Shown here piece by piece: positions 17,622-26,186 of a stretch of DNA of 64,000 nt. A program made the translations under genes and the position numbers. Each line of letters opens with the position of its first letter. Position 1 is the first letter of the stretch. The notes beneath the pieces were generated by a model. That model searched no databases and had not been told where the DNA came from. It worked only from the letters and a program-made list of their open reading frames with translations. This DNA comes from Acidobacteriota bacterium (lineage in GTDB: Bacteria; Acidobacteriota; Vicinamibacteria; Vicinamibacterales; UBA8438), in the NCBI GenBank assembly GCA_009861545.1, contig VXME01000058.1, positions 1 to 64,000 on the forward strand. The letters are read 5' to 3'.

Positions 17622-17649
17622 CTGAAGAGTTTCTGAAGACTCCCTGAAG
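17622..17649. promoter_or_regulatory. Three CTGAAG direct repeats with 11-bp period
   Basis: CTGAAG occurs at 17622-17627, 17633-17638 and 17644-17649, each exactly 11 bp from the next. This is the spacing of OmpR/PhoB-family response-regulator half-sites. The first 16 bp match the boxes at 14665 and 14850 closely. It lies just upstream of the DUF3649-PepSY-DUF3325 operon, so these genes and the TonB-receptor operon may share a regulator. Confidence 0.6.
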
Positions 17650-17701
17650 CGGCGGGGAACGCTGTTGGCCGCATGGACCTCTCACCGTTGCTGTCGGTCC
17701 A

Positions 17702-19243
17702 TCAGCGGCCGAGCGCACGGCGGACCCGCTTGATGCCGAGCCACAGGCCGATACCGCTGGACGCCAGCCCGCCGAACATGAGAGCGATCAGACCGATGTC
17801 CCATAGCGGCCGTCGTTGATACCAGAAGGCGAAGTCCAGGCTGTGCAAGCCGTTGAACAGCCAGCGCTCCAGACGGCTGTAGCGGTGAACGGTCCCCACG
17901 ATCCGGTTCACCGCCGGGTCCACGTAGATCCAGGTCCGCATCGGGTCGGCGAACCGGATGCGAATCACCGGCAGCGGGGGGCGGTCGACGCCGCGGCCGT
18001 AGTAGTAGCTGTCGTACGACTCGAGCTGCGTCGCCCCGGCCAACGGGATGGCGGGCAGCGCCGCACGCAGGCGCTCCACCAGCGTCTGCGTGTCGAACGG
18101 CCCGCGCCGCGGCTGCAGCGTGTTCGCAGCGACAACCAACCGATCATGCCCGCTCGGGTCAACGGAGGCTACCCGGTTGCGGCTCATGCGCACTTCGTAG
18201 TGCGCCTCGCCGTCGATCCGCAACAACGTGACCTCCTTCACCTCCCGCCCGGCGGTCGCCTGCTCCCACGCTGCGGTGTCCGTCGGTGGAAAGTCGGCCA
18301 ACACGAGCGGTCCCCCACCGACTGCCGCCGATGAAACATGGAGACCCTCCGCCGTCATCCACGCGAACGGCTGGACCGACAGCATGCCGCTGAAGACCCA
18401 TGTCAACGTCGCGAGTCCGAAGGCGACGCCGGTGAGGTAGTGCCAGCGGAGCCAGCCGCCGTACGGAATGCGCGGTTGTGCGCGCTGTGCCCGCCTCCAC
18501 CGAAACTGCGTCACCCCGAGCAGCAGCCCGGTGATCGCGATCAGACAGCCGATCGCCGAGGTCCAGACGATGACCGCTTCCCACAGCGGGCGGTCGATCC
18601 TGAGTGCCGGAAGATAGAACCAGTGCGGGATCGCACCGATCCAGGCGAGCGCCCTGCTTCGGCGCGTCGTCACCATCGCCACCGCGGCCGTCCGCTGTTC
18701 GACGTACACCTCGGTCCCGGCGCGGTCCGACACCCGCACCTTGTGTGCCGGCAGGAACTGTTGTGCAATCAGCATCCACTGATCCGGCTCCTCCACGAGC
18801 CGGTCGTGCGTTATCGCCGACGCCGGTGCGCCGGTGAACCGCGAAGCTACCTCCCGGGCCTCGTCCGGTCCGAGTGGTGAGAGTCGCTCGCCGGTGTCGG
18901 CAAAGACGGTGACACCGTCGAAGCGGTATGCCGGCCGTCCCATCACCGCCAACAGCTTCGCCCGGGCCGGCGGTTGCGTGACCCTGCCGCGCTCGGCGGC
19001 TGCCGCCGGCGTCAGGTGCACCCTTGAGAGATCGAGTGCCGCCCGGTGCTCGATACGCGCCGTCGGCGTCAGCTCCGGCATGCCGCCGGTGTACATCATC
19101 ACGACGCCGGAGAGGAACCAGAGCACGAACAGCGGGCTGAGGGGAATCCCGACGTAGCGGTGCGTCCAGATCAACCAGCGCCGCAGCAGCACTTCGCTTC
19201 GCTCCGTTCTGCGGCACAGGTCCTGGAAGCCCGTCCGGGGCAT
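17702..19243 (-). CDS. PepSY domain membrane protein, third copy
   Basis: 513 aa. The layout matches the protein at 10.5-12.2 kb: N-terminal helix (YVGIPLSPLFVLWFLSGVVMMYTGGMPEL), a PepSY segment (GRPAYRFDGVTVFADTGERLSPL), helix VIVWTSAIGCLIAITGLLLGVTQF, helix YLTGVAFGLATLTWVFSGMLSV, a second PepSY segment, and a C-terminal helix WDIGLIALMFGGLASSGIGLWLGI. An inner-membrane protein linked to iron/haem acquisition by family. The listed ATG gives a 17-residue basic leader; GTG at 19192 would match the N-terminus of its paralogue better. No TonB receptor is directly attached to this copy. Confidence 0.88.
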   Translation of the reverse strand: MPRTGFQDLCRRTERSEVLLRRWLIWTHRYVGIPLSPLFVLWFLSGVVMMYTGGMPELTPTARIEHRAALDLSRVHLTPAAAAERGRVTQPPARAKLLAVMGRPAYRFDGVTVFADTGERLSPLGPDEAREVASRFTGAPASAITHDRLVEEPDQWMLIAQQFLPAHKVRVSDRAGTEVYVEQRTAAVAMVTTRRSRALAWIGAIPHWFYLPALRIDRPLWEAVIVWTSAIGCLIAITGLLLGVTQFRWRRAQRAQPRIPYGGWLRWHYLTGVAFGLATLTWVFSGMLSVQPFAWMTAEGLHVSSAAVGGGPLVLADFPPTDTAAWEQATAGREVKEVTLLRIDGEAHYEVRMSRNRVASVDPSGHDRLVVAANTLQPRRGPFDTQTLVERLRAALPAIPLAGATQLESYDSYYYGRGVDRPPLPVIRIRFADPMRTWIYVDPAVNRIVGTVHRYSRLERWLFNGLHSLDFAFWYQRRPLWDIGLIALMFGGLASSGIGLWLGIKRVRRALGR

Positions 19244-19322
19244 GACCGAGTACGTCCGCGGGCGCCCGGCATCAGCGTGTTGGCGTAAAAGAACGACGGA
19301 GCCTGCGCCGGGTTTGGCGGCG

Positions 19323-20219
19323 CTAGCGTTGCGTCCTGCGGTCCATGTGCAGGCTGAATGCGAGGTCGCTGCCCGTCACGCTGACCGAAAGGCGCATCCC
19401 CGGCGGATCCGGGCGTTCGAAGACCAACCGGTAGCGCCTCGACACCTCGCCGTAGTGCTCGTTCATGCGCTCCGCGAGTTGCGGCAGCACGCGCTCGTAC
19501 CCGGTCGGAGCCACGAAGGTCTCGACGCTGCCGCCGGTGTTCTCCACCAGGCTCAGGGCGTACTGGGGCAACCGCTGCTGGGCCCGAACCCCTCCGCGCG
19601 TAGCCAGCATCACCGCGTGGATCGTGACCCCGTTGGCGATCAGCGGATTCAGCAGATCGGCGTACCGGTTGTCGTTGTAGCTCCCACTCGTCTCCGTGCC
19701 GTCCGTGAGCACCAGCACCATGACCGGAAACGCGTCGTCCTCCTCGAAGCGGCGGTCCCACGTCTCCCGCACGCCGTCGAGCAACCGCGCCCCCGCGCCG
19801 CGGTCGGGGAAGAGAAGGCCGACGCCGTCCTTCAATTCCGCGCGATCCGTCGTGAAATCGACCCGCTGCTGGACGCTGCGGCCGATCGTCACCAGGGAAA
19901 TCTCGTGCCCCGGCGCCAGCGTATCGAGAAACCCGTCGAGTCCGGCGCGGAGCGGATTGAGTGCGCTCGTCTCCATGAGGCGGTCGCCGTTGTCGATCAG
20001 CACGGCTATCTTCATCGGCGCCGCGTCGAGATTGGCCGAGACGATCCCGGCCGAACGACCGTCCTCGGAGACCTCGAAGGCGTCAGGAGCGAGGTTCAGC
20101 ACCGGCTCCCCCGTCGACCGGCGGGTAACCTCGACGAACACCTGTCCCAGCGTCTGGGCCGGCGCGAGCGAAGGCACCAGTCCGGCGAGCACGACGAACA
20201 AGACGAAACGAAACGACAT
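19323..20219 (-). CDS. Secreted VWFA-related protein, copy 1
   Basis: 298 aa, signal peptide MSFRFVLFVVLAGLVPSLAPAQ. The acidobacterial VWFA-related fold is visible: VFVEVTRRSTGEPVLNLAPDAFEVSEDGR, then APMKIAVLIDNGDRLMET, VLVLTDGTETSGSYND, and a closing strand RRYRLVFERPDPPG. The usual MIDAS motif DxSxS is replaced by DNGDR, so metal-dependent adhesion by the classic site is doubtful. ATG 20219 has GGAG 8 bases upstream. It is a tandem paralogue of the next gene (20372-21253), with which it may be co-transcribed. Function unknown. Confidence 0.88.
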   Translation of the reverse strand: MSFRFVLFVVLAGLVPSLAPAQTLGQVFVEVTRRSTGEPVLNLAPDAFEVSEDGRSAGIVSANLDAAPMKIAVLIDNGDRLMETSALNPLRAGLDGFLDTLAPGHEISLVTIGRSVQQRVDFTTDRAELKDGVGLLFPDRGAGARLLDGVRETWDRRFEEDDAFPVMVLVLTDGTETSGSYNDNRYADLLNPLIANGVTIHAVMLATRGGVRAQQRLPQYALSLVENTGGSVETFVAPTGYERVLPQLAERMNEHYGEVSRRYRLVFERPDPPGMRLSVSVTGSDLAFSLHMDRRTQR

Positions 20220-20371
20220 GGGTCAGCTCCCCCTGGCTACCGCAAGCGTCCCGCGGGGCGCGCGCGCCCCGCGGACAAAGGAACCCGCCGCGCGGACAAC
20301 GGAACGCGCGGGCGTGCACGCACCGCCGCCATGGCGTCCGGACGTGCGGCCCGCGAGTCCGCCTCCGGCTG

Positions 20372-21253
20372 CTACTGCATGCGGAGCCCGGCGAACAGCC
20401 CCGCGATGCGGGCACCGGACCGCGTGATGGAAGCCGAGATCTGGGCGCCGGGCGGATTCGGTCGCTCGTAGACCACGCGGTAGCGCCGCGACACGCTCTC
20501 GTAGTGGGCGTTCATGCGGTCCGCGATGCTCACCAGCATCTGCTCGATGCCGGTCGCCGCCGCGATGTTCTCGTATATGCCGCCGGTGTTCCCGGTCAGG
20601 TTGAGCGCGTACTGGTTGATGACGCTGCCGCCCCGCGACGACAGGAGCACGACGTGGACGGTGATCGAGTTGGTGATCAACTCGTTGACCAGCTCGACGT
20701 ACTCGTTCTCGTTGTAGTTGCCGCTCCCCTCGGTGCCGTCGGTCAGCACCATCACGAAGACCGGAAACGGCTCGTCGTCCTCGAAGCGGCGCTCCCAGGT
20801 CTCGCGAATGCCGTCCAGCACGACGGCGCTTGCGCCCCGGTCCAGAAAGATCTCTCCGGCCGATCGCTGGAGCTCGCCGCGGTCGGTGGTGAAATCGACC
20901 CGGCGCTGGATGTTCCTGCCAATCGTGAACAGCGAGATCTCGTGCGGCGGCGGCACGGCCTCGAGGAACCCCTGCATCCCGTTCCGCAGGGCGTTCAGCG
21001 CGTTCATCTCGACCATCCGGTCGCCATTGTCGACCATGAACGCGATCTTCATCGGCCCCACCGGCTCGGCCGACACGATCCCCGCCTCGCGGCCGTCCTC
21101 CCGCACCACGAAATCGGCCGGCGTCATGCCGGGCACGAACTGCCCCGCCCCATCGACCACCTCGATGAACAGTTGCCCGAGGGACTGGGCTCCCGCCACG
21201 GACGGAGCGACCAGGAGAACCGACACCGCGACGACGACAGCGAAACGAATCAT
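20372..21253 (-). CDS. Secreted VWFA-related protein, copy 2
   Basis: 293 aa from ATG 21253. Signal peptide FAVVVAVSVLLVAPSVAGAQ, then LFIEVVDGAGQFVPGMTPADFVVREDGREAGIV, PMKIAFMVDNGDRMVEM, VMVLTDGTEGSGNYNENEY and a C-terminal RRYRVVYERPNPPGAQIS. It is clearly homologous to the downstream copy over the whole length, including the DNGDR replacement at the MIDAS position, so a tandem duplication is likely. Start chosen because the longer frame upstream runs into the divergent hisC region. Function unknown; secreted or periplasmic. Confidence 0.88.
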   Translation of the reverse strand: MIRFAVVVAVSVLLVAPSVAGAQSLGQLFIEVVDGAGQFVPGMTPADFVVREDGREAGIVSAEPVGPMKIAFMVDNGDRMVEMNALNALRNGMQGFLEAVPPPHEISLFTIGRNIQRRVDFTTDRGELQRSAGEIFLDRGASAVVLDGIRETWERRFEDDEPFPVFVMVLTDGTEGSGNYNENEYVELVNELITNSITVHVVLLSSRGGSVINQYALNLTGNTGGIYENIAAATGIEQMLVSIADRMNAHYESVSRRYRVVYERPNPPGAQISASITRSGARIAGLFAGLRMQ

Positions 21254-21373
21254 GCGAGACCTCCCGTCTCCGGTGGACGCTCCAGGCGCTGTTCCAACAG
21301 GCATCTCCGCAGTATACTGCGCGGCTTCCGGCCGCACGCGCACGCCGACTGGTATCGTTCCGATCCGAGGTCC

Positions 21374-22423
21374 ATGACACGCTTCCGCCCAGCCATCGAC
21401 TCCCTCCGCGCCTACGCGCCGGGCGAGCAACCGCCCGACGGCGTCGACGTCGTCAAGCTGAACACGAACGAGAACCCGTACCCGCCCAGCCCGCGCGCGC
21501 TCGCCGCGCTCGCCGCCATCGACGCAGAGAGCCTGCGCCGCTACCCCCAACCGCTCGCCGGCACGTTCCGGCGGAGCGCGGCCGAGGTCCTGGGCGTCGA
21601 TCCGGAATGGATCCTGGTGGGCAACGGCAGCGACGATCTGTTGACGATGCTCTTCCGCGCCGTCACCGGCGCCGGCCGGGCGGTCGCATACCCTGCGCCG
21701 ACCTACGTCCTCTATCGCACCCTGGCGGCCATCCAGGGCGCGCCGGTCCTGGAGGCGCCGTTCGACGAGGATTACACGCTCCCCGTGGATGCGCTGGCGG
21801 ATTCCGGCGCGGCGCTGACCATCGTCGCCAACCCCAACAGCCCGTCCGGCACCGCGGCCACGACCGAGCAGCTCGCGAGGCTGGCCGACCGCGCGGCCGG
21901 CGTGGTAGCGGTCGACGAGGCGTACGTGGCGTTCGCCGACGGCTCCGCGCTCGATCTGGTCCGCGGCAACGACCGGGTCATCGTACTGCGCACGCTGTCC
22001 AAGAGCCACGGGCTCGCCGGGCTGCGGCTGGGCTTCGGCATCGCCCATCCCGACCTGCTGTCCGGGCTGGCCAAGGTGAAGGACAGCTACAACGTCGACG
22101 CGGTCGCGGCCGCGGTGGGCGCCGCGGCCGTTCGCGACGTCGCCTACACGCGCGAGACCGTCGAACGAATTCGCAGGACCCGGGCCCGACTCGGCCGCGC
22201 GCTGGCCGACCGCGGGTTCCGGATCTGGCCCAGCCAGGCCAACTTCGTGTTGGCCCGGCCCGCCGACGGCGATGCCCGCCGGCTATACCACGGACTGCGG
22301 GAGCGCGGCGTCCTGGTGCGCTACTTCGCCGAGCCGGGCCTGGCCGACAAGCTGCGGATCACCGTCGGCACCGAGCAGGAGACCACGAGGCTGCTGTCGG
22401 CGCTCGCGGATCTGACGCCCTGA
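21374..22423 (+). CDS. hisC: Histidinol-phosphate aminotransferase
   Basis: About 349 aa, normal length. PLP-dependent fold-type I aminotransferase that converts imidazole-acetol phosphate and glutamate to histidinol phosphate in histidine synthesis. Seen: VVKLNTNENPYPPSP (substrate-binding arm typical of HisC), NGSDDLL, NPNSPSGT, VDEAYVAFA, the PLP lysine in RTLSKSHGLAGLRLGFG, and the C-terminal RITVGTEQETTRLL. ATG 21374 follows a purine-rich CGAGG. No other his genes are nearby, so it stands alone; some HisC-like proteins act on aromatic amino acids, which cannot be excluded. Confidence 0.93.
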   Translation: MTRFRPAIDSLRAYAPGEQPPDGVDVVKLNTNENPYPPSPRALAALAAIDAESLRRYPQPLAGTFRRSAAEVLGVDPEWILVGNGSDDLLTMLFRAVTGAGRAVAYPAPTYVLYRTLAAIQGAPVLEAPFDEDYTLPVDALADSGAALTIVANPNSPSGTAATTEQLARLADRAAGVVAVDEAYVAFADGSALDLVRGNDRVIVLRTLSKSHGLAGLRLGFGIAHPDLLSGLAKVKDSYNVDAVAAAVGAAAVRDVAYTRETVERIRRTRARLGRALADRGFRIWPSQANFVLARPADGDARRLYHGLRERGVLVRYFAEPGLADKLRITVGTEQETTRLLSALADLTP

Positions 22424-22470
22424 CCGGTCGCCGCGGCACAATCCGGCGATGGCCCGGTTATGATGACGGC

Positions 22471-23517
22471 GTGACCAGCCCGACATCCCTTGCCTCGAGG
22501 ACGGCGCGCTTCCTGGTGCTCGCGGCGTGCCTGCTGATCGCGGCCGGGTCGGCAGCCCCCGCCGCCGCCCAGTCCGCGGTCGACCGCTACGAGCTCGACC
22601 GCAACCGCAAACGCGAACGCGACCGGACGTTCCGCCGGCTCAGCGACGGCGTCCTGCGCATGCGGAAGCTCTCGTACGAGAGCCGGGTCGACCGCCTCGA
22701 CATTCCGTTCTACCTCTTCGAGCCGCTGCAGGTGCGGGGACCGCGGGCCCACGCCGCACTGATCTGGATTCACGGCGGCGTGCACGGCGACCTCGACCCC
22801 ACCTACTTCCCGTTCATCCGGGAAGCGGTGTCCCGCGGCTACGTCATCCTGGCCCCCGAGTACCGGGGCAGCACCGGCTACGGCCGGGCGCACCATCACG
22901 CCATCGACTACGGCGGCTACGAGGTGGACGACTGTCTGACCGCGGTCGACTACATGCGCCGTCACCTGCCGCACGTCGACCTCGAGCGGCTCGGCATCAT
23001 CGGCTGGAGCCACGGCGGGTTCATCACGCTGCACTCGGTGTTCCGCGACCAGGCCACGTTCAAGGCGGCGGCGGCGATGGTGCCGGTGACCAATCTCGTG
23101 TTCCGGCTCTCCTACAAGGGCCCGCGCTACGCCCGGCACTTCGTGGCCCAGGAACGCATCGGCGGCCCGGTGCACGAGCGGCGCGGCGTCTACGTCGACC
23201 GCTCACCCCTCTACCACGTCGACAAGCTGCAGACGCCGCTGCTGGTGCACGTCGCGGACAACGACCGGGACGTCAACTTCGAGGAAGCGCAGCAGCTCAT
23301 CCACGCGCTCGAGTACCTGAAGCCGGATCTGGCGGAGACGCGCATCTACCGCGACCCGCCGATAGACCGGTTCGGCGGCGGCCACCGGTTCAACCGGCGG
23401 GTCGATCGGGATCGCGGCTACCGGCGCGTCGACAGCCCCGAGCAGCGCGATTCGTGGAACCGGATCTGGACCTTCTTCGACTGGCATCTCCGGCCGTACC
23501 TGACCCGCCCGCGATAA
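22471..23517 (+). CDS. Secreted S9/prolyl-oligopeptidase-family hydrolase
   Basis: About 348 aa from GTG 22471. Signal peptide ARFLVLAACLLIAAGSAAPAAAQ. An alpha/beta-hydrolase core follows: oxyanion segment LIWIHGGVHGD, nucleophile elbow GWSHGG, acid in HVADNDRDVN, and catalytic histidine in GGGHRF. The S9 insertion LAPEYRGSTGYG is typical of acylaminoacyl/dipeptidyl peptidases. It lacks the N-terminal propeller of classic S9 enzymes, so it is a catalytic-domain-only member. It lies 47 bp behind hisC and may be read through from it; no functional link is evident. Confidence 0.9.
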   Translation: MTSPTSLASRTARFLVLAACLLIAAGSAAPAAAQSAVDRYELDRNRKRERDRTFRRLSDGVLRMRKLSYESRVDRLDIPFYLFEPLQVRGPRAHAALIWIHGGVHGDLDPTYFPFIREAVSRGYVILAPEYRGSTGYGRAHHHAIDYGGYEVDDCLTAVDYMRRHLPHVDLERLGIIGWSHGGFITLHSVFRDQATFKAAAAMVPVTNLVFRLSYKGPRYARHFVAQERIGGPVHERRGVYVDRSPLYHVDKLQTPLLVHVADNDRDVNFEEAQQLIHALEYLKPDLAETRIYRDPPIDRFGGGHRFNRRVDRDRGYRRVDSPEQRDSWNRIWTFFDWHLRPYLTRPR

Positions 23518-23540
23518 CGCCGCGGCGGCCCGACTCGGCG

Positions 23541-24812
23541 TCACGGACCGGGAGCCAGCCGCCGGAGCCGAAGCGCCGCCTCCTCGAGGGTCTCCCGGCC
23601 GCGGCAGAAGGCGAACCGCAGATACCGAGCACCGTCGCGGCTGCGTTCGTAGAAGTTGTCGCCGGGCACCGCCGCCACCCCGACGCGTTCGATGAGGTGC
23701 ATGGCCGCCGGCAGGGGATCCAGTTGCGCCAGATCCGCGACCCCGCGGTAGTCCGCCAGAAAGTAGTAGGCGCCGCACGGCTCCGTCATGCGGAATCCCG
23801 CTTCGCGCAACGCGCCGCCCAGGACGGCGCGCTTGTCCGCGTAGCCCCGCCCGAGATCGCGGAAGAACGCCGCGGGCATGGCGAGAAGCTCGACCGCGGC
23901 CTTCTGCAGCGGCGTCGGAGCCTGTACGACCAGCGTGTCGTGGACCGCACGAATCGCCGGCGTCAGGTGCGGCGGCGCCAGCACCCAGCCGATCCGCCAG
24001 CCGGTCGCATTGGCCGTCTTGGAGATCGAGTTGACGACGATGGTCCGCTCGCGCATGCCGGGCCACGTGGCGATGGACCGGTGGCGCGCGCCGTCGAAGA
24101 CGATGTGCTCGTAGATTTCGTCCGCGACCACGACGAGGTCCCGCGACCGCGCGAGGTCGGCGATCGCCTCCAGGTCCTCGGATTCGAACACCTTGCCGGT
24201 CGGGTTGTGCGGCGTGTTCAGAATCAGCAGCCTGGCGCCGGCCGCAACGCGCCGCAACTCATCCGGGTCGAGCCGCCATGCCGTTCCGCTCTCTTCTTCG
24301 CGCAGGGTGACGAAGCGGGGCGCGAGCCCGAAGATCTCCGCCTGCGCGGGGTACATCTCGTGAAACGGCTCCACGATCACGACGCCGTCGCCGCGGCGGC
24401 CGACCGCGGCGAGCACCGCCGCGAGCCCCTCGGTGGAGCCGAGCACGACCGTCGCTTCGGTTTCCGGGTCGGGCTCGAAGCCGCTCCAACGCGCCGTATG
24501 GGCGGCGATCGCCTGCCGCAGCTCGGGCAACCCGAACGGATAGGAGTACTGGTTCAGCTCGTCGCGCCGTCCCTGCAGGGACTCGAGCGCATCCCGCAGC
24601 AGCGTCGCCGGGCGGTCGGCAGTGGAATCGACCGCTGCGGCTCGCTCGATCCGTCGGATGCCGGCGTCGCTGCCGCCGAGCAGCGCCGTGATCGCACCCC
24701 AGACGAGCGGGAAGGGCGGGGGCTCGTCCGTGAATCCCTGGGCCAGATTGATGGCGTCATGCTGCCGGGCGAGTCGCGTCATGCGCCGAATGACCGATTC
24801 GCTGGCCTGCAT
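23541..24812 (-). CDS. PLP-dependent aminotransferase, class I/II
   Basis: 423 aa from ATG 24812. Aspartate/kynurenine/methionine aminotransferase group: INLAQGFTDEPPP near the N-terminus, YSYPFGLPELRQAIAAH, NTPHNPTGKVFE, VVADEIYEHIVFDG, and the PLP lysine in NSISKTANATGWRIGWV, then the C-terminal arginine region RYLRFAFCRGRETLEEA. Reaction: reversible transfer of an amino group to a 2-oxo acid. The NLAQGF start is shared by MetC/YbdL-like and KAT-like enzymes, so methionine or kynurenine may be the substrate, but the sequence alone does not decide. Convergent with the S9 peptidase, 23 bp apart. Confidence 0.92.
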   Translation of the reverse strand: MQASESVIRRMTRLARQHDAINLAQGFTDEPPPFPLVWGAITALLGGSDAGIRRIERAAAVDSTADRPATLLRDALESLQGRRDELNQYSYPFGLPELRQAIAAHTARWSGFEPDPETEATVVLGSTEGLAAVLAAVGRRGDGVVIVEPFHEMYPAQAEIFGLAPRFVTLREEESGTAWRLDPDELRRVAAGARLLILNTPHNPTGKVFESEDLEAIADLARSRDLVVVADEIYEHIVFDGARHRSIATWPGMRERTIVVNSISKTANATGWRIGWVLAPPHLTPAIRAVHDTLVVQAPTPLQKAAVELLAMPAAFFRDLGRGYADKRAVLGGALREAGFRMTEPCGAYYFLADYRGVADLAQLDPLPAAMHLIERVGVAAVPGDNFYERSRDGARYLRFAFCRGRETLEEAALRLRRLAPGP

Positions 24813-24877
24813 CGCCGGTCATTCTACCCGCGCCCCCCCTCACGAGCCGCCGGCCCGCGGCCGATACAGCGGAAGAC

Positions 24878-25117
24878 ATGGTGCGTTTCGTCAACCGCCG
24901 GATGCAGGAGCCCCGCCGGCTGACGGTGCGGCGCATCCGTGCTCGCAGCGGCCATCGGCTGGTGGTGACGTATCCGGACGGCCTGCGACGACTGCACGCG
25001 TTCGCGGACGATGCGGCCCTCGCCGCCGGAACCGCCGCGCTGCAGGCGGCGCTGGCCGCGGACGGCTGGGAGCCGTTGCACCGGCCGGCGCCCCGCTGGC
25101 GTCCCGCCGCCGGATAG
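24878..25117 (+). CDS. Small hypothetical protein, 79 aa
   Basis: Soluble, basic N-terminus (RFVNRRMQEPRRLTVRRIRARSGH), then a beta-rich stretch RLVVTYPDGLRRLHAF and an Ala-rich helix ALAAGTAALQAALAADGWEPLHRP. GGAAG lies just before ATG 24878. Divergent from the aminotransferase and 44 bp before the 2H phosphoesterase, with which it may be co-transcribed. I do not recognise the family. Confidence 0.6.
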   Translation: MVRFVNRRMQEPRRLTVRRIRARSGHRLVVTYPDGLRRLHAFADDAALAAGTAALQAALAADGWEPLHRPAPRWRPAAG

Positions 25118-25161
25118 CGCCCCGAAACGCCTCGCCGGCTCGGCGTTGTACGCTGTCAACG

Positions 25162-25767
25162 ATGCCCGGCTCGCTCCTGGCTGTCGACGTCGCGCTCCTG
25201 CTGCCGCCCGGGGTGCACGATCTGGTGACGCAGCTCAACGCCCGGCTGCCCGGCCCTCCGGAAGGCTTCCGGTTCGACGCGGATCATCTGCCCCACGTGT
25301 CGCTCGTCCAGCAGTTCGTGCCCGCAACCGACCTGCCGTCGGTGTCGGCCGAGGTAGGCGCCGTCCTCTCCACGGCCCCGCCGCTGACGCTCGTCGCCGA
25401 GGGTCTCGCGTCGAGCGGAACCACGACGTCGCTCGTCCTCGCCGCGACGCGCCCCCTGGAGACGTTGCACGCGCGCCTCATGGATCGCCTGGCGCCGTTC
25501 GACATGGCCGCCGGCGACGCGGAGGCCTTCCTCGCGGCCGGCGAGCCGGCGCGCGCCCGGGACATCGAATGGGTGACCCGATTCAGGACCGCCGCCGCCT
25601 ATGCCGCGTTCGAACCCCACGTCACGTTGGGGGCCGGCGTGCTCGATGACCGAGCGCCGGCACTCGAGTTCGAGGCGGACCGGGTCGCCATCTGCCGGCT
25701 CGGACGTTTCTGTACCTGCCGCCGCGTGCTCGCCTCGTGGACACTTGCCGGCCGGACCGGAACATGA
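25162..25767 (+). CDS. 2H phosphoesterase (2'-5' RNA ligase superfamily)
   Basis: About 201 aa. The two signature motifs are HVSL (H45-L48) and HVTL (H153-L156), spaced as in the 2H superfamily, which acts on 2',3'-cyclic phosphates or 2'-5' linkages. The surrounding strands (LLAVDVALLLPPGVHD; LVLAATRPLETLHARLMDRLAPF) fit the duplicated fold. It ends in ATGA shared with the VKOR gene, so the two are translationally coupled. The substrate is not predictable from sequence. Confidence 0.88.
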   Translation: MPGSLLAVDVALLLPPGVHDLVTQLNARLPGPPEGFRFDADHLPHVSLVQQFVPATDLPSVSAEVGAVLSTAPPLTLVAEGLASSGTTTSLVLAATRPLETLHARLMDRLAPFDMAAGDAEAFLAAGEPARARDIEWVTRFRTAAAYAAFEPHVTLGAGVLDDRAPALEFEADRVAICRLGRFCTCRRVLASWTLAGRTGT

Positions 25768-26186
25768 CGCTCGCCATCGGCCTGCTCGCCGCCGTCGGAC
25801 TGGCCATCTCGAGCTACTTCACGGCCGTCGCGTATCGCTGGACGACCCCGGACGTGCGCTGGATCCCCTCCTTCTGCAGACTGCAGGAACGGACCTGCGC
25901 CTCGGTCGTCTTCACGCCGAGCGCGCGCGTGTTCGGTCCACCGAACTCCCTGCTCGGCCAGGTATTCTACGCGGCGCTGCTGGCGGGAGCCGCGTTCGGA
26001 CGGCTCGCCGATCCGCATTGGTGGTGGCTCTACCTGGGAGCCAGCCTCGTGACGGTCGGCCTCGGCGTGTACCTGAGCCACGCGTTGCTGTTCGTGCTGC
26101 GCGTGCCCTGCCCCCTCTGCTTCGTCTCGCACGGCGTCAACGCCGTCATCTGCGGACTCCTGCTGTTTCTTCCGCACGCCGGGTGA
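25764..26186 (+). CDS. Vitamin K epoxide reductase (VKOR) family protein
   Basis: 140 aa, four-helix membrane protein. It contains all four VKOR cysteines: the loop pair C38 and C45 (FCRLQERTC) and the active-site CxxC, C116-P-L-C119. The helices are MTLAIGLLAAVGLAISSYF, LGQVFYAALLAGAAFG, WWWLYLGASLVTVGLGVYLSHALLFVL and GVNAVICGLLLFLP. Bacterial VKOR reoxidises DsbA-like proteins by passing electrons to quinone. No fused thioredoxin domain is present. Its ATG overlaps the previous stop; its 3' end overlaps the convergent membrane protein by 41 bp. Confidence 0.92.
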   Translation: MTLAIGLLAAVGLAISSYFTAVAYRWTTPDVRWIPSFCRLQERTCASVVFTPSARVFGPPNSLLGQVFYAALLAGAAFGRLADPHWWWLYLGASLVTVGLGVYLSHALLFVLRVPCPLCFVSHGVNAVICGLLLFLPHAG

